A stretch of DNA of 8,044 nucleotides, taken from assembly GCA_031272415.1 (NCBI GenBank), contig JAISTU010000091.1, positions 1 through 8,044 on the forward strand, in the 5' to 3' direction. The notes beneath the pieces are model-generated. The model worked only from the letters and a program-made list of their open reading frames with translations, was not told the origin of the DNA and made no database searches. Origin of the DNA: Bacteroidales bacterium (GTDB taxonomy: Bacteria; Bacteroidota; Bacteroidia; Bacteroidales; WCHB1-69). Every line of letters starts with the position of its first letter. Position 1 is the first letter of the stretch. The translations under genes were made by a program, and so were the position numbers. Positions 1 through 5,675 of this stretch are shown here, piece by piece.

Positions 1-1610
1 CTACTGCACGAATTATAATCCACATACGGCGGATTTCCCACCACAAAATCAAATCGCATCCGCTCGCCGTTGTGCCCCTGCATCGACTCTATCATTTCCT
101 GTAAATTCTGATTGTCGCGAACAAACGAATCGTAACCCAACGAGTTTTTGTCGAAAAGCGTTGGAAAATCCACATCGGGATTAACCGCACCAATACCGGC
201 ATCCAAAAATTCGGAAATGCTGTCTTTGGTTTTGAAAACCTTGATTTTTTCGTCTATCGGATTTTCAAAATCATCGTTGATTATCAGCGGCAAAAGTTTC
301 ATCAGAATGCTCATTTCTGCCAAATAAAGTGGAAATTCCTCAATATCAAGCCCGAAAACATTTTTGCTGACTATGTTTTCAATTTTTTGTGCCTCTTCTT
401 TGGTAAAATTGCCGCCAAAACTGCCGATTATCGCGTCAACGGCAGAATAAAGGAAAGTTCCTGCGCCGCACGAAGGGTCGATGATAGACAGTTTATCGTG
501 TTGATTTTTAAGATTTTGTGCCGTGTAACCAACCTCTTCCAACATCACGTTCACAACTTCGGGGTCGGTAAAATATTGTCCCTTGTTTTCGTTGTGATAC
601 AAATCTTTGAGATAATTTTCGTAAATAAATCCAAAAATTTCGTTGCGCAGGTTGCCGAAATTATATTTGTCAATAAAAATCAAATTATCGAGCCAGGGGG
701 AAATATCTTCAATAATCAAATTTGTGCTTAAATTTTTGAATATCAGATTATTAAGTTTTTCCTGCTCTTTTGCAAACGGCTTGTAAATGTGCATCGAAAC
801 ATAGTCGGCAATTACTTTTATATTGTTTAAAATTGCCGAATAATTGTCGGAATTGTAAATATAATTGCCGATTATCCTGAAAAGATTTTTATACCAAGCC
901 GTAAAGTCCTTAAATCCGTTATCTACAATCACTTTGAACAGAATAAACTGAATAAGATACGAGTACGAGGTTTCCAGCGCTTTTTTGTCGTCATAATCGG
1001 CAAAAGTGCCTCTTGCCCGCATTTTCACCATAAATTTATGTATCAAATTGGTGGTGTCGTCAAAGAAAATTTTGCGGTTTTCGCTGTCGTTGAGGTCAAT
1101 TTTTTCATCAAAAAGTTGCAGTTGCCCTTTGGGATTGAAAATTCCGGAATAATAATGTTCGGGCTTAATGTAATCGTTCCAAAAAGTAAGAAAATCATCC
1201 TTGTTTTCAAATATTTCCTGCAAAAAAAACTTTGAATGTTGTCCTGCCCTGTAAAACCGCCACTCCCATCCGTCGGTCAAAATGCCGTATTGCTTGCTGT
1301 AATCGAGTTGGTAGCGGAAAAGTTGCGGGATGCCTTCTTTAATTCGCCCAAAACACTTCACTTCCACCGGAATGGTAACATCATCGGCAGCATAAATCAC
1401 GAAATCGGGGCGTCCGTGTTCGTCAGCCGCCGTGTCGTGCGTGAAAGTGCCGAATTTGCCGGTTTTTTTGGGCGTTTCTCTCAAATTCAAAAGATCTTCA
1501 CTCAAAAAAACATCCTTGACAAGCGAATGTATGCCACTGCCGACCTCTACAGTTTTGTATGTATCAGCATTTTTTTGCCATTTTTTCCAAATATCTTCCA
1601 ATGTTACCAT
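1..1610 (-). CDS. Type IIG-like restriction endonuclease/adenine-specific DNA methyltransferase fusion, C-terminus off the window
   Basis: The minus-strand frame stays open for 536 codons from the ATG at 1610 to the left edge, so the C-terminus is missing. Seen: near the N-terminus, R67-P68-D69 followed 14 residues on by E83-V-K85 has the spacing of a PD-(D/E)xK nuclease core. A helical connector follows (about 180-340). The methyltransferase core has a motif X-like GQYFTDP (344-350), SAM-binding motif I DPSCGAGTF (378-386), FGLDI (419-423, motif II region) and catalytic motif IV NPPY (526-529). Known: NPPY marks N6-adenine methylation, and nuclease plus methylase in one chain is the type IIG (Eco57I-like) arrangement. 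Inferred: it cuts and modifies the same DNA site, and the missing part should hold the target-recognition domain. No partner R-M gene is visible on its upstream side. The start is set by a TATCTTTG promoter element 20 bp upstream. A methylase with a non-cutting N-terminal domain is the alternative. Confidence 0.9.
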   Translation of the reverse strand, partial: MVTLEDIWKKWQKNADTYKTVEVGSGIHSLVKDVFLSEDLLNLRETPKKTGKFGTFTHDTAADEHGRPDFVIYAADDVTIPVEVKCFGRIKEGIPQLFRYQLDYSKQYGILTDGWEWRFYRAGQHSKFFLQEIFENKDDFLTFWNDYIKPEHYYSGIFNPKGQLQLFDEKIDLNDSENRKIFFDDTTNLIHKFMVKMRARGTFADYDDKKALETSYSYLIQFILFKVIVDNGFKDFTAWYKNLFRIIGNYIYNSDNYSAILNNIKVIADYVSMHIYKPFAKEQEKLNNLIFKNLSTNLIIEDISPWLDNLIFIDKYNFGNLRNEIFGFIYENYLKDLYHNENKGQYFTDPEVVNVMLEEVGYTAQNLKNQHDKLSIIDPSCGAGTFLYSAVDAIIGSFGGNFTKEEAQKIENIVSKNVFGLDIEEFPLYLAEMSILMKLLPLIINDDFENPIDEKIKVFKTKDSISEFLDAGIGAVNPDVDFPTLFDKNSLGYDSFVRDNQNLQEMIESMQGHNGERMRFDFVVGNPPYVDYNSCS

Positions 1611-1629
1611 TTTTCATTCTCTCTATTTT

Positions 1630-1665
1630 GCAAAGATACACCTTTTTATCAATTAAAAATTAAAA
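1630..1665 (-). promoter_or_regulatory. Promoter module copy A, upstream of the restriction-modification gene
   Basis: Read on the minus strand, this is TTTTAATTTTTAATT, then GATAAA, then AAGGTGTATCTTTGC. TATCTTTG (1631-1638) matches the Bacteroidota -7 consensus TAnnTTTG and ends 20 bp before the ATG at 1610, giving a very short leader. No TTTG/TTG lies at the usual -33 distance; the A/T block occupies that place. Nearly the same 36 bp recur at 5010-5045 and 6552-6587 on the plus strand. Confidence 0.7.
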
Positions 1666-1699
1666 ATTAAAAAATCTGCGGATTAGCGTGCAGAATGTA

Positions 1700-1742
1700 G
1701 AGTGTAGATTTTTTGCATTTTGGGATATTTTTGTTATAAAAT
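1700..1742 (+). repeat. Dispersed intergenic repeat, copy 1 of 3
   Basis: GAGTGTAGA is followed by a T-run, GCATTTTGGGATA, and then TTGTTATAAAAT. The same order of blocks (AGTGTAGA, T-run, GCATTTTG, a GAGA/GATA block, TTGTTCTAAAA-like end) occurs at 4627-4677 on the plus strand and at 4923-4995 on the minus strand. This copy stands alone, while the other two face each other. Confidence 0.6.
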
Positions 1743-1888
1743 CGGATACAAATTAAACAATAATTTATTTGATTATCAATATGTTATAATGTAGAAACAG
1801 TGCATGCACCATCTCCACAATCACAAAAATAGAAAGAAAATTTCTTCGGACTTCGACAATGCAACACCCAATGTCAAAGGCTGGAAAA

Positions 1889-1956
1889 AATTAAAAATTA
1901 AGAGGGAACAAGGCTGAAATGGGAAAAAAATAATTTTCAACTCTCAATTTTTAATT
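1889..1956. repeat. Inverted repeat with 16-bp arms upstream of the DUF1573 genes
   Basis: The arms are 1889-1904 (AATTAAAAATTAAGAG) and 1941-1956 (CTCTCAATTTTTAATT), complementary at 15 of 16 positions around a 36-bp loop. They share the AATTTTTAATT block with the three promoter modules. This could be a transcribed hairpin or the remains of two oppositely oriented repeats; function unknown. Confidence 0.5.
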
Positions 1957-2072
1957 CTTTCAATTCTCTGATTTTCAATATTTTAACACCTTATTTGTAT
2001 AAAAAAGAGTTCTTAATAAAAAAAGTTTGGCAAGCAATTTGCTTATTAGTAGTTAGAAAAATAGTTTTTAAT

Positions 2073-2504
2073 ATGCAGAAAGTATTTAGTAAAGCATTGA
2101 TAGTGTTATTTTTATGTGGAGCAGTAGTTAGTGTTTCTGCTCAGAAAAAGGGAAGTAAACCTGCTGTTGAGAAGACACCGGTTTCGGCGACAAGTGCTTA
2201 TTTTTCATTGTCGAAAAAAACGGTAGATTTTGGCAACATAATGTTAGGCAGTTCCAAAACGATAGAATTGGCATTTACTAACACAGGCAGTAAAACTTTG
2301 GTATTGACCAACGTGTATACAACTTGCGGTTGCACGACAGTAGATTGGCCCAAAGAACCATTTATGGCAGGCAAATCGGGTGTAATAAAAATCACTTACA
2401 ATCCTACCGAAGAAGGTCCGTTTCAAAAAACTATTACAATTACTACTAATGCAGAAAATAAATCAGAAGTAGTTCAAATTCAAGGAGTTGTAATTCAAAA
2501 TTAA
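2073..2504 (+). CDS. Secreted DUF1573 domain protein (first of a tandem pair)
   Basis: The 143-aa product begins with a classical signal peptide: basic MQKVFSK, a hydrophobic core (about 8-20) and a VSA-Q site near residue 23. A short Lys/Pro-rich linker precedes one Ig-like beta-sandwich domain (about 44-140). That domain carries the DUF1573 signatures: VDFGNI (51-56), TNTG (69-72), C85-G-C87 and WPKEP (92-96). The ATG at 2073 is preferred over the in-frame TTG at 1995, which would bury the signal peptide. DUF1573 proteins are abundant in Bacteroidota; a periplasmic or surface binding role is inferred and no partner is known here. It heads a cluster of four exported proteins, with the paralogue 46 bp downstream. 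The domain assignment is secure; the function is not. Confidence 0.9.
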   Translation: MQKVFSKALIVLFLCGAVVSVSAQKKGSKPAVEKTPVSATSAYFSLSKKTVDFGNIMLGSSKTIELAFTNTGSKTLVLTNVYTTCGCTTVDWPKEPFMAGKSGVIKITYNPTEEGPFQKTITITTNAENKSEVVQIQGVVIQN

Positions 2505-2550
2505 AAAATATAAAAATATAAATTAACAATATAAAAAATAAAATTTTCCG

Positions 2551-3033
2551 ATGAAAAGAATCAGTAAAAAAGTCAGTTTAGTAGTAGCAGGAGTGTTTTT
2601 TATAGCCTGCTCAATGGGAGTCAATGCACAAGATGCTAAACAAGATAGCGGCAAAGTTAAGAATGCAAAAGTGCCGGAAATTGAGTTTGAAAGTTTAGTG
2701 CATGATTATGGTACAATTTTTGAGGGAGATGATGGCTCATGTGTGTTTGTATTCAAAAATACAGGCAAAGAACCTTTGGTATTGAGCAATGTTCAATCTT
2801 CATGCGGTTGTACGGTACCTACGTGGCCAAAAGAGCCGATTATGCCGGGTAAAAAAGCGGAAATTAAAGTAGTTTATAATACACATCGTGTAGGTGGTAT
2901 TAACAAAACTGTTACTGTTTATTCCAATGCCGCTTCCAATCCAAGCATAGTTTTGCGTATCACAGGCACAGTACAAGCCAAACCACAGCAGACAGCACCT
3001 GAAAATCCGGAAACACCCGTTCAAAATAAATAG
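2551..3033 (+). CDS. Secreted DUF1573 domain protein (second of a tandem pair)
   Basis: The 160-aa product has a signal peptide (MKRISKK, hydrophobic about 8-20, likely cleavage after NA-Q near 26-27) and one DUF1573 domain (about 45-142). It shows the same landmarks as its neighbour: a DYGTI strand, NTGKEPLVL (70-78), SCGCTVPTWPKEP (84-96) and a PGK turn (99-101). It ends in a Pro/Gln/Glu-rich tail of about 17 residues that the first copy lacks. The two copies have the same layout and CGC/WPKEP spacing but differ in much of the remaining sequence, so this is an old tandem duplication. Only 19 bp separate it from the next gene, which suggests co-transcription. C20 in the hydrophobic core is not a good lipobox, so signal peptidase I export is favoured. 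Confidence 0.9.
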   Translation: MKRISKKVSLVVAGVFFIACSMGVNAQDAKQDSGKVKNAKVPEIEFESLVHDYGTIFEGDDGSCVFVFKNTGKEPLVLSNVQSSCGCTVPTWPKEPIMPGKKAEIKVVYNTHRVGGINKTVTVYSNAASNPSIVLRITGTVQAKPQQTAPENPETPVQNK

Positions 3034-3052
3034 GTATTTCTCTGAAAATCAG

Positions 3053-4324
3053 ATGTTTGTTAATAAACGAAGTCTGCTCATAGCGCTGTTATCCCTTCAA
3101 ATGATTTGGTCGGTAAAAGCAACTTATTTGCTCATCCCGATGGACAAAACACAAACAAATCATTTGAAGGCTTACGGTGTTGCGTACTGGACATTAGAAA
3201 GAAATATTGATGTCAGTTGGCTACTCAATTATTGCGGAGGCAGTTTTATGTGCATTTATAATGAAAAAATTGCCAATGAATGTGCTGTGCGTGGCGTGGC
3301 GTGTAAAGCCATTGCGGACGTGCAAGCAGAAGCAATTTTAAACGAAATTGCTCAACCTGATGTCAATATGAATGAGATAAAACTCAACAAAGCCCCCAAA
3401 ATTGCAGTTTATTCACCCAAAAATAAATTGCCGTGGGATGATGCCGTTACTTTGGTGCTTACTTATGCCGAAATACCTTACGAAGTCATTTATGATGAGG
3501 AGATTATCAATGGTGTTTTGCCACAATATGATTGGCTGCATTTGCATCATGAGGATTTTACGGGGCAATATGGTAAATTTTGGGCAACTTATCGCAATGC
3601 ACCGTGGTATATAGAAGATGTAAAACAGCAAGAAACGACCGCCCATAAATTAGGTTTTTCAAAAGTATCTCAATTGAAATTGGCAGTAGTAAAAAAGATT
3701 AGAGATTTTGTTGCCGGAGGCGGTTATATGTTCTCAATGTGCTCTGCACCAGATAGTTATGATGTCGCATTGGCAGCGGACGGAGTTGATATTTGTGATA
3801 TTCCTTTTGACGGCGACCCCATTGAGCCTAATGCACAAAGCAAATTAAATTATCAAAATTGTCTTGCTTTTGAAAATTTTAAAATTTCACTCAATCCTTA
3901 CGAGTACGAAATTTCGGATATAGATGTCAATCCAAATATTCATTTGCAAAATCGAAGCAGTGATTTTTTTACTTTGTTTGAATTTTCGGCTAAATGGGAT
4001 CCTGTGCCAACTATGCTTTGTCAAAATCATTATCAGGTTTTACGCGGTTTTATGGGGCAAACGACCGCTTTCAGAAGGGATAAATTAAAGCCAAATGTTA
4101 TCGTAATGGGGGAAACTCAGGCATTTAATGAAGCCCGCTACATACACGGAGAATATGGAAACGGTACTTTTACATTTTTAGGCGGACATGACCCCGAAGA
4201 TTATCAGCATTTTGTCGGAGACCCACCTACCAATTTGGATTTATACCCCAATTCGGAAGGATATAGATTGATTTTGAACAACGTCCTATTCCCCGCTGCA
4301 AAAAAAGAAAAACATAAAACATAA
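3053..4324 (+). CDS. Secreted conserved Bacteroidota protein, usually auto-annotated 'asparagine synthetase B', class I glutamine amidotransferase-like fold suspected
   Basis: The 423-aa product has an N-terminal signal peptide (MFVNKRS, hydrophobic 8-18, likely cleavage after VKA at 21-23). The mature start, with LIPMDKTQTNHLKAYG (27-42), resembles a Bacteroidota family I recall being labelled asparagine synthetase B. That name is doubtful: there is no N-terminal Cys nucleophile, no SGG(L/V)DS ATP-binding loop, and the protein is exported. Visible are alternating strand/helix segments, VAGGGYMFSMCSAPDS (220-235) with Cys230 after a strand as in a nucleophile elbow, and a C-terminal GTFTFLGGHDPE (371-382) with His379 like the closing His of GATase-1 or ThuA-like proteins. 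The fold and Cys-His pairing are inferences. It sits 19 bp after a DUF1573 gene and 10 bp before a lipoprotein gene, so it probably acts in the periplasm with them. A 15-bp inverted repeat lies in its first 120 bases. Confidence 0.8.
   Translation: MFVNKRSLLIALLSLQMIWSVKATYLLIPMDKTQTNHLKAYGVAYWTLERNIDVSWLLNYCGGSFMCIYNEKIANECAVRGVACKAIADVQAEAILNEIAQPDVNMNEIKLNKAPKIAVYSPKNKLPWDDAVTLVLTYAEIPYEVIYDEEIINGVLPQYDWLHLHHEDFTGQYGKFWATYRNAPWYIEDVKQQETTAHKLGFSKVSQLKLAVVKKIRDFVAGGGYMFSMCSAPDSYDVALAADGVDICDIPFDGDPIEPNAQSKLNYQNCLAFENFKISLNPYEYEISDIDVNPNIHLQNRSSDFFTLFEFSAKWDPVPTMLCQNHYQVLRGFMGQTTAFRRDKLKPNVIVMGETQAFNEARYIHGEYGNGTFTFLGGHDPEDYQHFVGDPPTNLDLYPNSEGYRLILNNVLFPAAKKEKHKT
3094..3170. repeat. Perfect 15-bp inverted repeat inside the 5' end of the 3053-4324 gene
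   Basis: CCTTCAAATGATTTG (3094-3108) is exactly complementary to CAAATCATTTGAAGG (3156-3170), with 47 bp between. Both arms are coding: the left arm covers the end of the signal-peptide core and the right arm the NHLK segment. The transcript could fold a 15-bp stem about 40 nt after the start codon. Confidence 0.6.
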
Positions 4325-4334
4325 AAAACATAAT

Positions 4335-4616
4335 ATGCGTAAATTATTTTGTAAAATATTGATAATCATATCTTTAACTGTTGTTGGAGACGTTTTTTTA
4401 TCCAATTGCAAAACCACTCAACAACAAAGAGAAAAAAAACATAAAGAACAGGTTGCCTACCGAAAATACAAATCCAATGTTCGCAAACATTGGAACCGCC
4501 AAGCACCACAAACTCGGCAACGAATGAAACACAACCTCAACACCCAAAAGCAAACTTACAACAAAAATTTTACCCGAAAAGGCAAAGCAAAATGCCCAAA
4601 AGGGGTAGAAGAATAA
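4335..4616 (+). CDS. Small basic lipoprotein, function unknown
   Basis: The 93-aa product starts MRKLFCK and has a hydrophobic stretch (8-22) ending in LSNC, with Cys25 as the likely lipidated residue. Asn at -1 departs from the strict lipobox. The mature part, KTTQQQREKKHKEQ onward, is strongly basic and rich in Lys, Arg, Gln and Asn, with no predicted strand-rich domain or catalytic motif. Short lipoproteins starting C-K-T-T-x are common in Bacteroidota. It starts 10 bp after the preceding stop and ends the four-gene cluster, so it probably shares a transcript and is anchored in an envelope membrane near the other exported products. The charge could suit binding to nucleic acid, polysaccharide or peptidoglycan, but nothing here decides that. 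Confidence 0.75.
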   Translation: MRKLFCKILIIISLTVVGDVFLSNCKTTQQQREKKHKEQVAYRKYKSNVRKHWNRQAPQTRQRMKHNLNTQKQTYNKNFTRKGKAKCPKGVEE

Positions 4617-4693
4617 GGGGTGAATTAGTGTAGATAGCAACGTTTTTTTTGCATTTTGAGAGAAAAATGTTCTAAAAAATGAAAATTTTTCCC

Positions 4694-4748
4694 GTCTGAA
4701 CCATGATTTTCATAAGATTTACAGGATTAGCAAGATTATTTTATGATT
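4694..4748 (+). repeat. TCTGAACCATGATT repeat with spaced GATT units
   Basis: GTCTGAACCATGATTTT is followed by GATT words recurring every 9-13 bp. The start matches TTGTCTGAACTATGATTTT at 4775 and the reverse complement of 4853-4872. Similar GATT-rich units ending in TCTGAAC are, from memory, dispersed between genes in other Bacteroidota. Confidence 0.5.
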
Positions 4749-4774
4749 GTTGCGTGCCACGTCTCTACTTCCCT

Positions 4775-4872
4775 TTGTCTGAACTATGATTTTGAATGAT
4801 TTTTTTGATTTGTGTGATTATCTAAAATCATACTAATCATATAAGTCATACGAAAATCTGTGGTTCAGACAA
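4775..4872. repeat. TTGTCTGAAC inverted repeat pair
   Basis: TTGTCTGAACTATGATTTT (4775-4793) faces AAAATCTGTGGTTCAGACAA (4853-4872). The outer ten bases match exactly as an inverted repeat and the inner bases match imperfectly. The space between is filled with GATT on the left and AATCAT on the right, so the complementarity continues loosely toward the centre at about 4821. Confidence 0.55.
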
Positions 4873-4876
4873 GGGG

Positions 4877-4897
4877 ATTACGGGTCGAGCCCGCAAT
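4877..4897. repeat. Short GC-rich REP-like hairpin
   Basis: ATTACGGGTCGAGCCCGCAAT forms a CGGG/CCCG stem (4881-4884, 4890-4893) around a TCGAG loop, extended by TT/AA after one mismatch. It is a GC island in AT-rich surroundings and resembles small intergenic palindromes of the GGGTC-n-GCCCG-n-AATGACG type known from many bacteria. Confidence 0.4.
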
Positions 4898-5009
4898 GAC
4901 GGTGCAGGGACAGGGGTACAGATTTTAGAACAATTTTATCCCAAAATGCAAAAAAATAGAAAAATCGTAAATCTACAATCTACAATCTCTACACTCTGGA
5001 ATAAAAGGT

Positions 5010-5045
5010 TTTTAATTTTTAATTAAGGAATTTGTGTATCTTTGC
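5010..5045 (+). promoter_or_regulatory. Promoter module copy B, upstream of the split S41 peptidase
   Basis: TTTTAATTTTTAATT, then AAGGAA, then TTTGTGTATCTTTGC. The -7 element TATCTTTG (5037-5044) ends 31 bp before the ATG at 5076. This element excludes the in-frame GTG at 5034 as a start, because that GTG lies inside the promoter, upstream of any transcript start. Confidence 0.7.
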
Positions 5046-5075
5046 GTTTATAAGATTATTAAAGGGAAAAGTTTT

Positions 5076-5675
5076 ATGTTTCAAAAAACAGTTAAATTAG
5101 TATTATTTATTGCTTGCATTCTTGTAATAGCAAACAATAGTTTTTCTCAAAAAAAAGAAGATAATTTATTGACTGTCAAGCAAATACAGTCGGATTTAAA
5201 GTATTGGTATAAAACGATTTTAAACGTACATCCCAATCCGTATCTGGTTTTGACACCCGGAGAATTGGATATAAAAGTACAAGAGTTGATAAAAAGTATA
5301 GATACACCAATGAGTAAATTTAATTTCTTTATCAAAATCAGAACATTACAACCATATTTTGATGCACACTCTTGGATATTTTATCCACAAGATTTTTGGG
5401 AATTTACAGACAACACATTGCCGACATTTTTTATTGAATTGAAAAACGGAGATTTTTATTTCTCAAACAATCCATTGATAAACAGCACATTACAAAATCA
5501 GAAAATCAAAAACATCAATCATATTTCCTGTAATATGCTAATTGATTTAGCAAAAAAATACATCTCATTTGAGGAATATGATAAAAAATATTTGCCTTTT
5601 GATGCAATAATGTGGTGGCAACATATTTACGGTGTAAGTGATTCATTAACAATTGAATATGAAAAAAGGAAATAG
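5076..5675 (+). CDS. S41 family peptidase, N-terminal fragment (gene split by frameshift)
   Basis: This 199-aa fragment has a signal peptide (MFQKTVK, hydrophobic 8-19, likely cleavage near SFS-Q at 24-25). A helical region follows, with DLKYWYKTILNVHPNPY (40-56), typical of the N-terminal part of secreted Bacteroidota S41 peptidases. The D96-A-H98-S segment matches the D-G-H-T-like motif that supplies the catalytic His in tricorn/IRBP-type S41 enzymes. It stops at TAG 5673-5675, just after an A6 tract, before any catalytic Ser. The continuation is in the next frame from about 5668. The ATG at 5076 is chosen because the signal peptide starts there and an upstream in-frame GTG at 5034 lies within the promoter. 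Alone, this fragment should be secreted but inactive. Confidence 0.75.
   Translation: MFQKTVKLVLFIACILVIANNSFSQKKEDNLLTVKQIQSDLKYWYKTILNVHPNPYLVLTPGELDIKVQELIKSIDTPMSKFNFFIKIRTLQPYFDAHSWIFYPQDFWEFTDNTLPTFFIELKNGDFYFSNNPLINSTLQNQKIKNINHISCNMLIDLAKKYISFEEYDKKYLPFDAIMWWQHIYGVSDSLTIEYEKRK

Larger units (their letters stand above)
1611..2072. other. Intergenic region between divergent genes
   Basis: This 462-bp AT-rich stretch separates the minus-strand R-M gene from the plus-strand exported-protein cluster. It holds promoter module A, a repeat copy at 1700-1742, the palindrome GTGCATGCAC at 1800-1809, and an inverted repeat at 1889-1956. I saw no convincing gene. An in-frame TTG at 1995 could extend the downstream gene, but that would put 26 residues in front of a normal signal peptide. 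I found no clean TAnnTTTG element for the plus-strand cluster. Confidence 0.6.
4627..4995. repeat. Composite inverted-repeat element, possibly a non-autonomous mobile-element remnant
   Basis: The outermost bases are GTGTAGA (4627-4633) and TCTACAC (4987-4993). Inside them, 4643-4677 and 4923-4956 form arms that match at about 31 of 34 aligned positions in opposite orientation (T-run, GCATTTTG, then a variable block, then TTCTAAAA). They enclose about 245 bp of non-coding repeats with no transposase. A target-site duplication was not evident. It may be a MITE-like insertion or simply two facing copies of a dispersed repeat, a third copy of which lies at 1700-1742. Confidence 0.45.
4617..5075. 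other. Repeat-rich intergenic region
   Basis: These 459 bp have no plausible gene. From left to right they hold a left inverted-repeat arm (4643-4677), a TCTGAAC-GATT repeat (4694-4748), a facing TTGTCTGAAC pair (4775-4872), a GC-rich hairpin (4881-4893), the right arm (4923-4956), a short TCTACAA tandem repeat (4972-4985) and promoter module B (5010-5045). The outer arms could also stop transcription from both sides. Confidence 0.6.

Noticed and set aside
387..1670. Plus-strand open frames opposite the restriction-modification gene
   Set aside because: They lie antisense to a continuous 536-codon frame with clear nuclease and methylase motifs; their own translations show no recognisable domain.
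1800..1809. Palindrome GTGCATGCAC
   Set aside because: It is a perfect 10-bp palindrome, but isolated and with no second copy or nearby regulator to suggest an operator.
1994..2041. Promoter for the DUF1573 cluster from TTTG at 1994-1997 and AAAGTTTG/GCAATTTG at 2022-2041
   Set aside because: The TA of TAnnTTTG is missing in each candidate and spacings are off, so I could not support a call.
1995..2072. TTG start at 1995 for the first DUF1573 protein
   Set aside because: It would put 26 residues before a complete signal peptide that begins at the ATG at 2073.
4627..4995. CRISPR array or tRNA/ncRNA gene in the repeat-rich gap
   Set aside because: The repeats are inverted and unevenly spaced without unique equal-length spacers, and no cloverleaf or known RNA motif was recognised.
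5034..5075. GTG start at 5034 for the peptidase fragment
   Set aside because: The codon lies inside the GTGTATCTTTG promoter element; the signal peptide begins at the ATG at 5076.
5659..5675. Programmed frameshifting or coupled translation as normal expression of the peptidase
   Set aside because: There is a slippery A6 tract but no evident stimulatory structure, and S41 peptidases are not known to me to use recoding. A simple indel is more economical, though not excluded.
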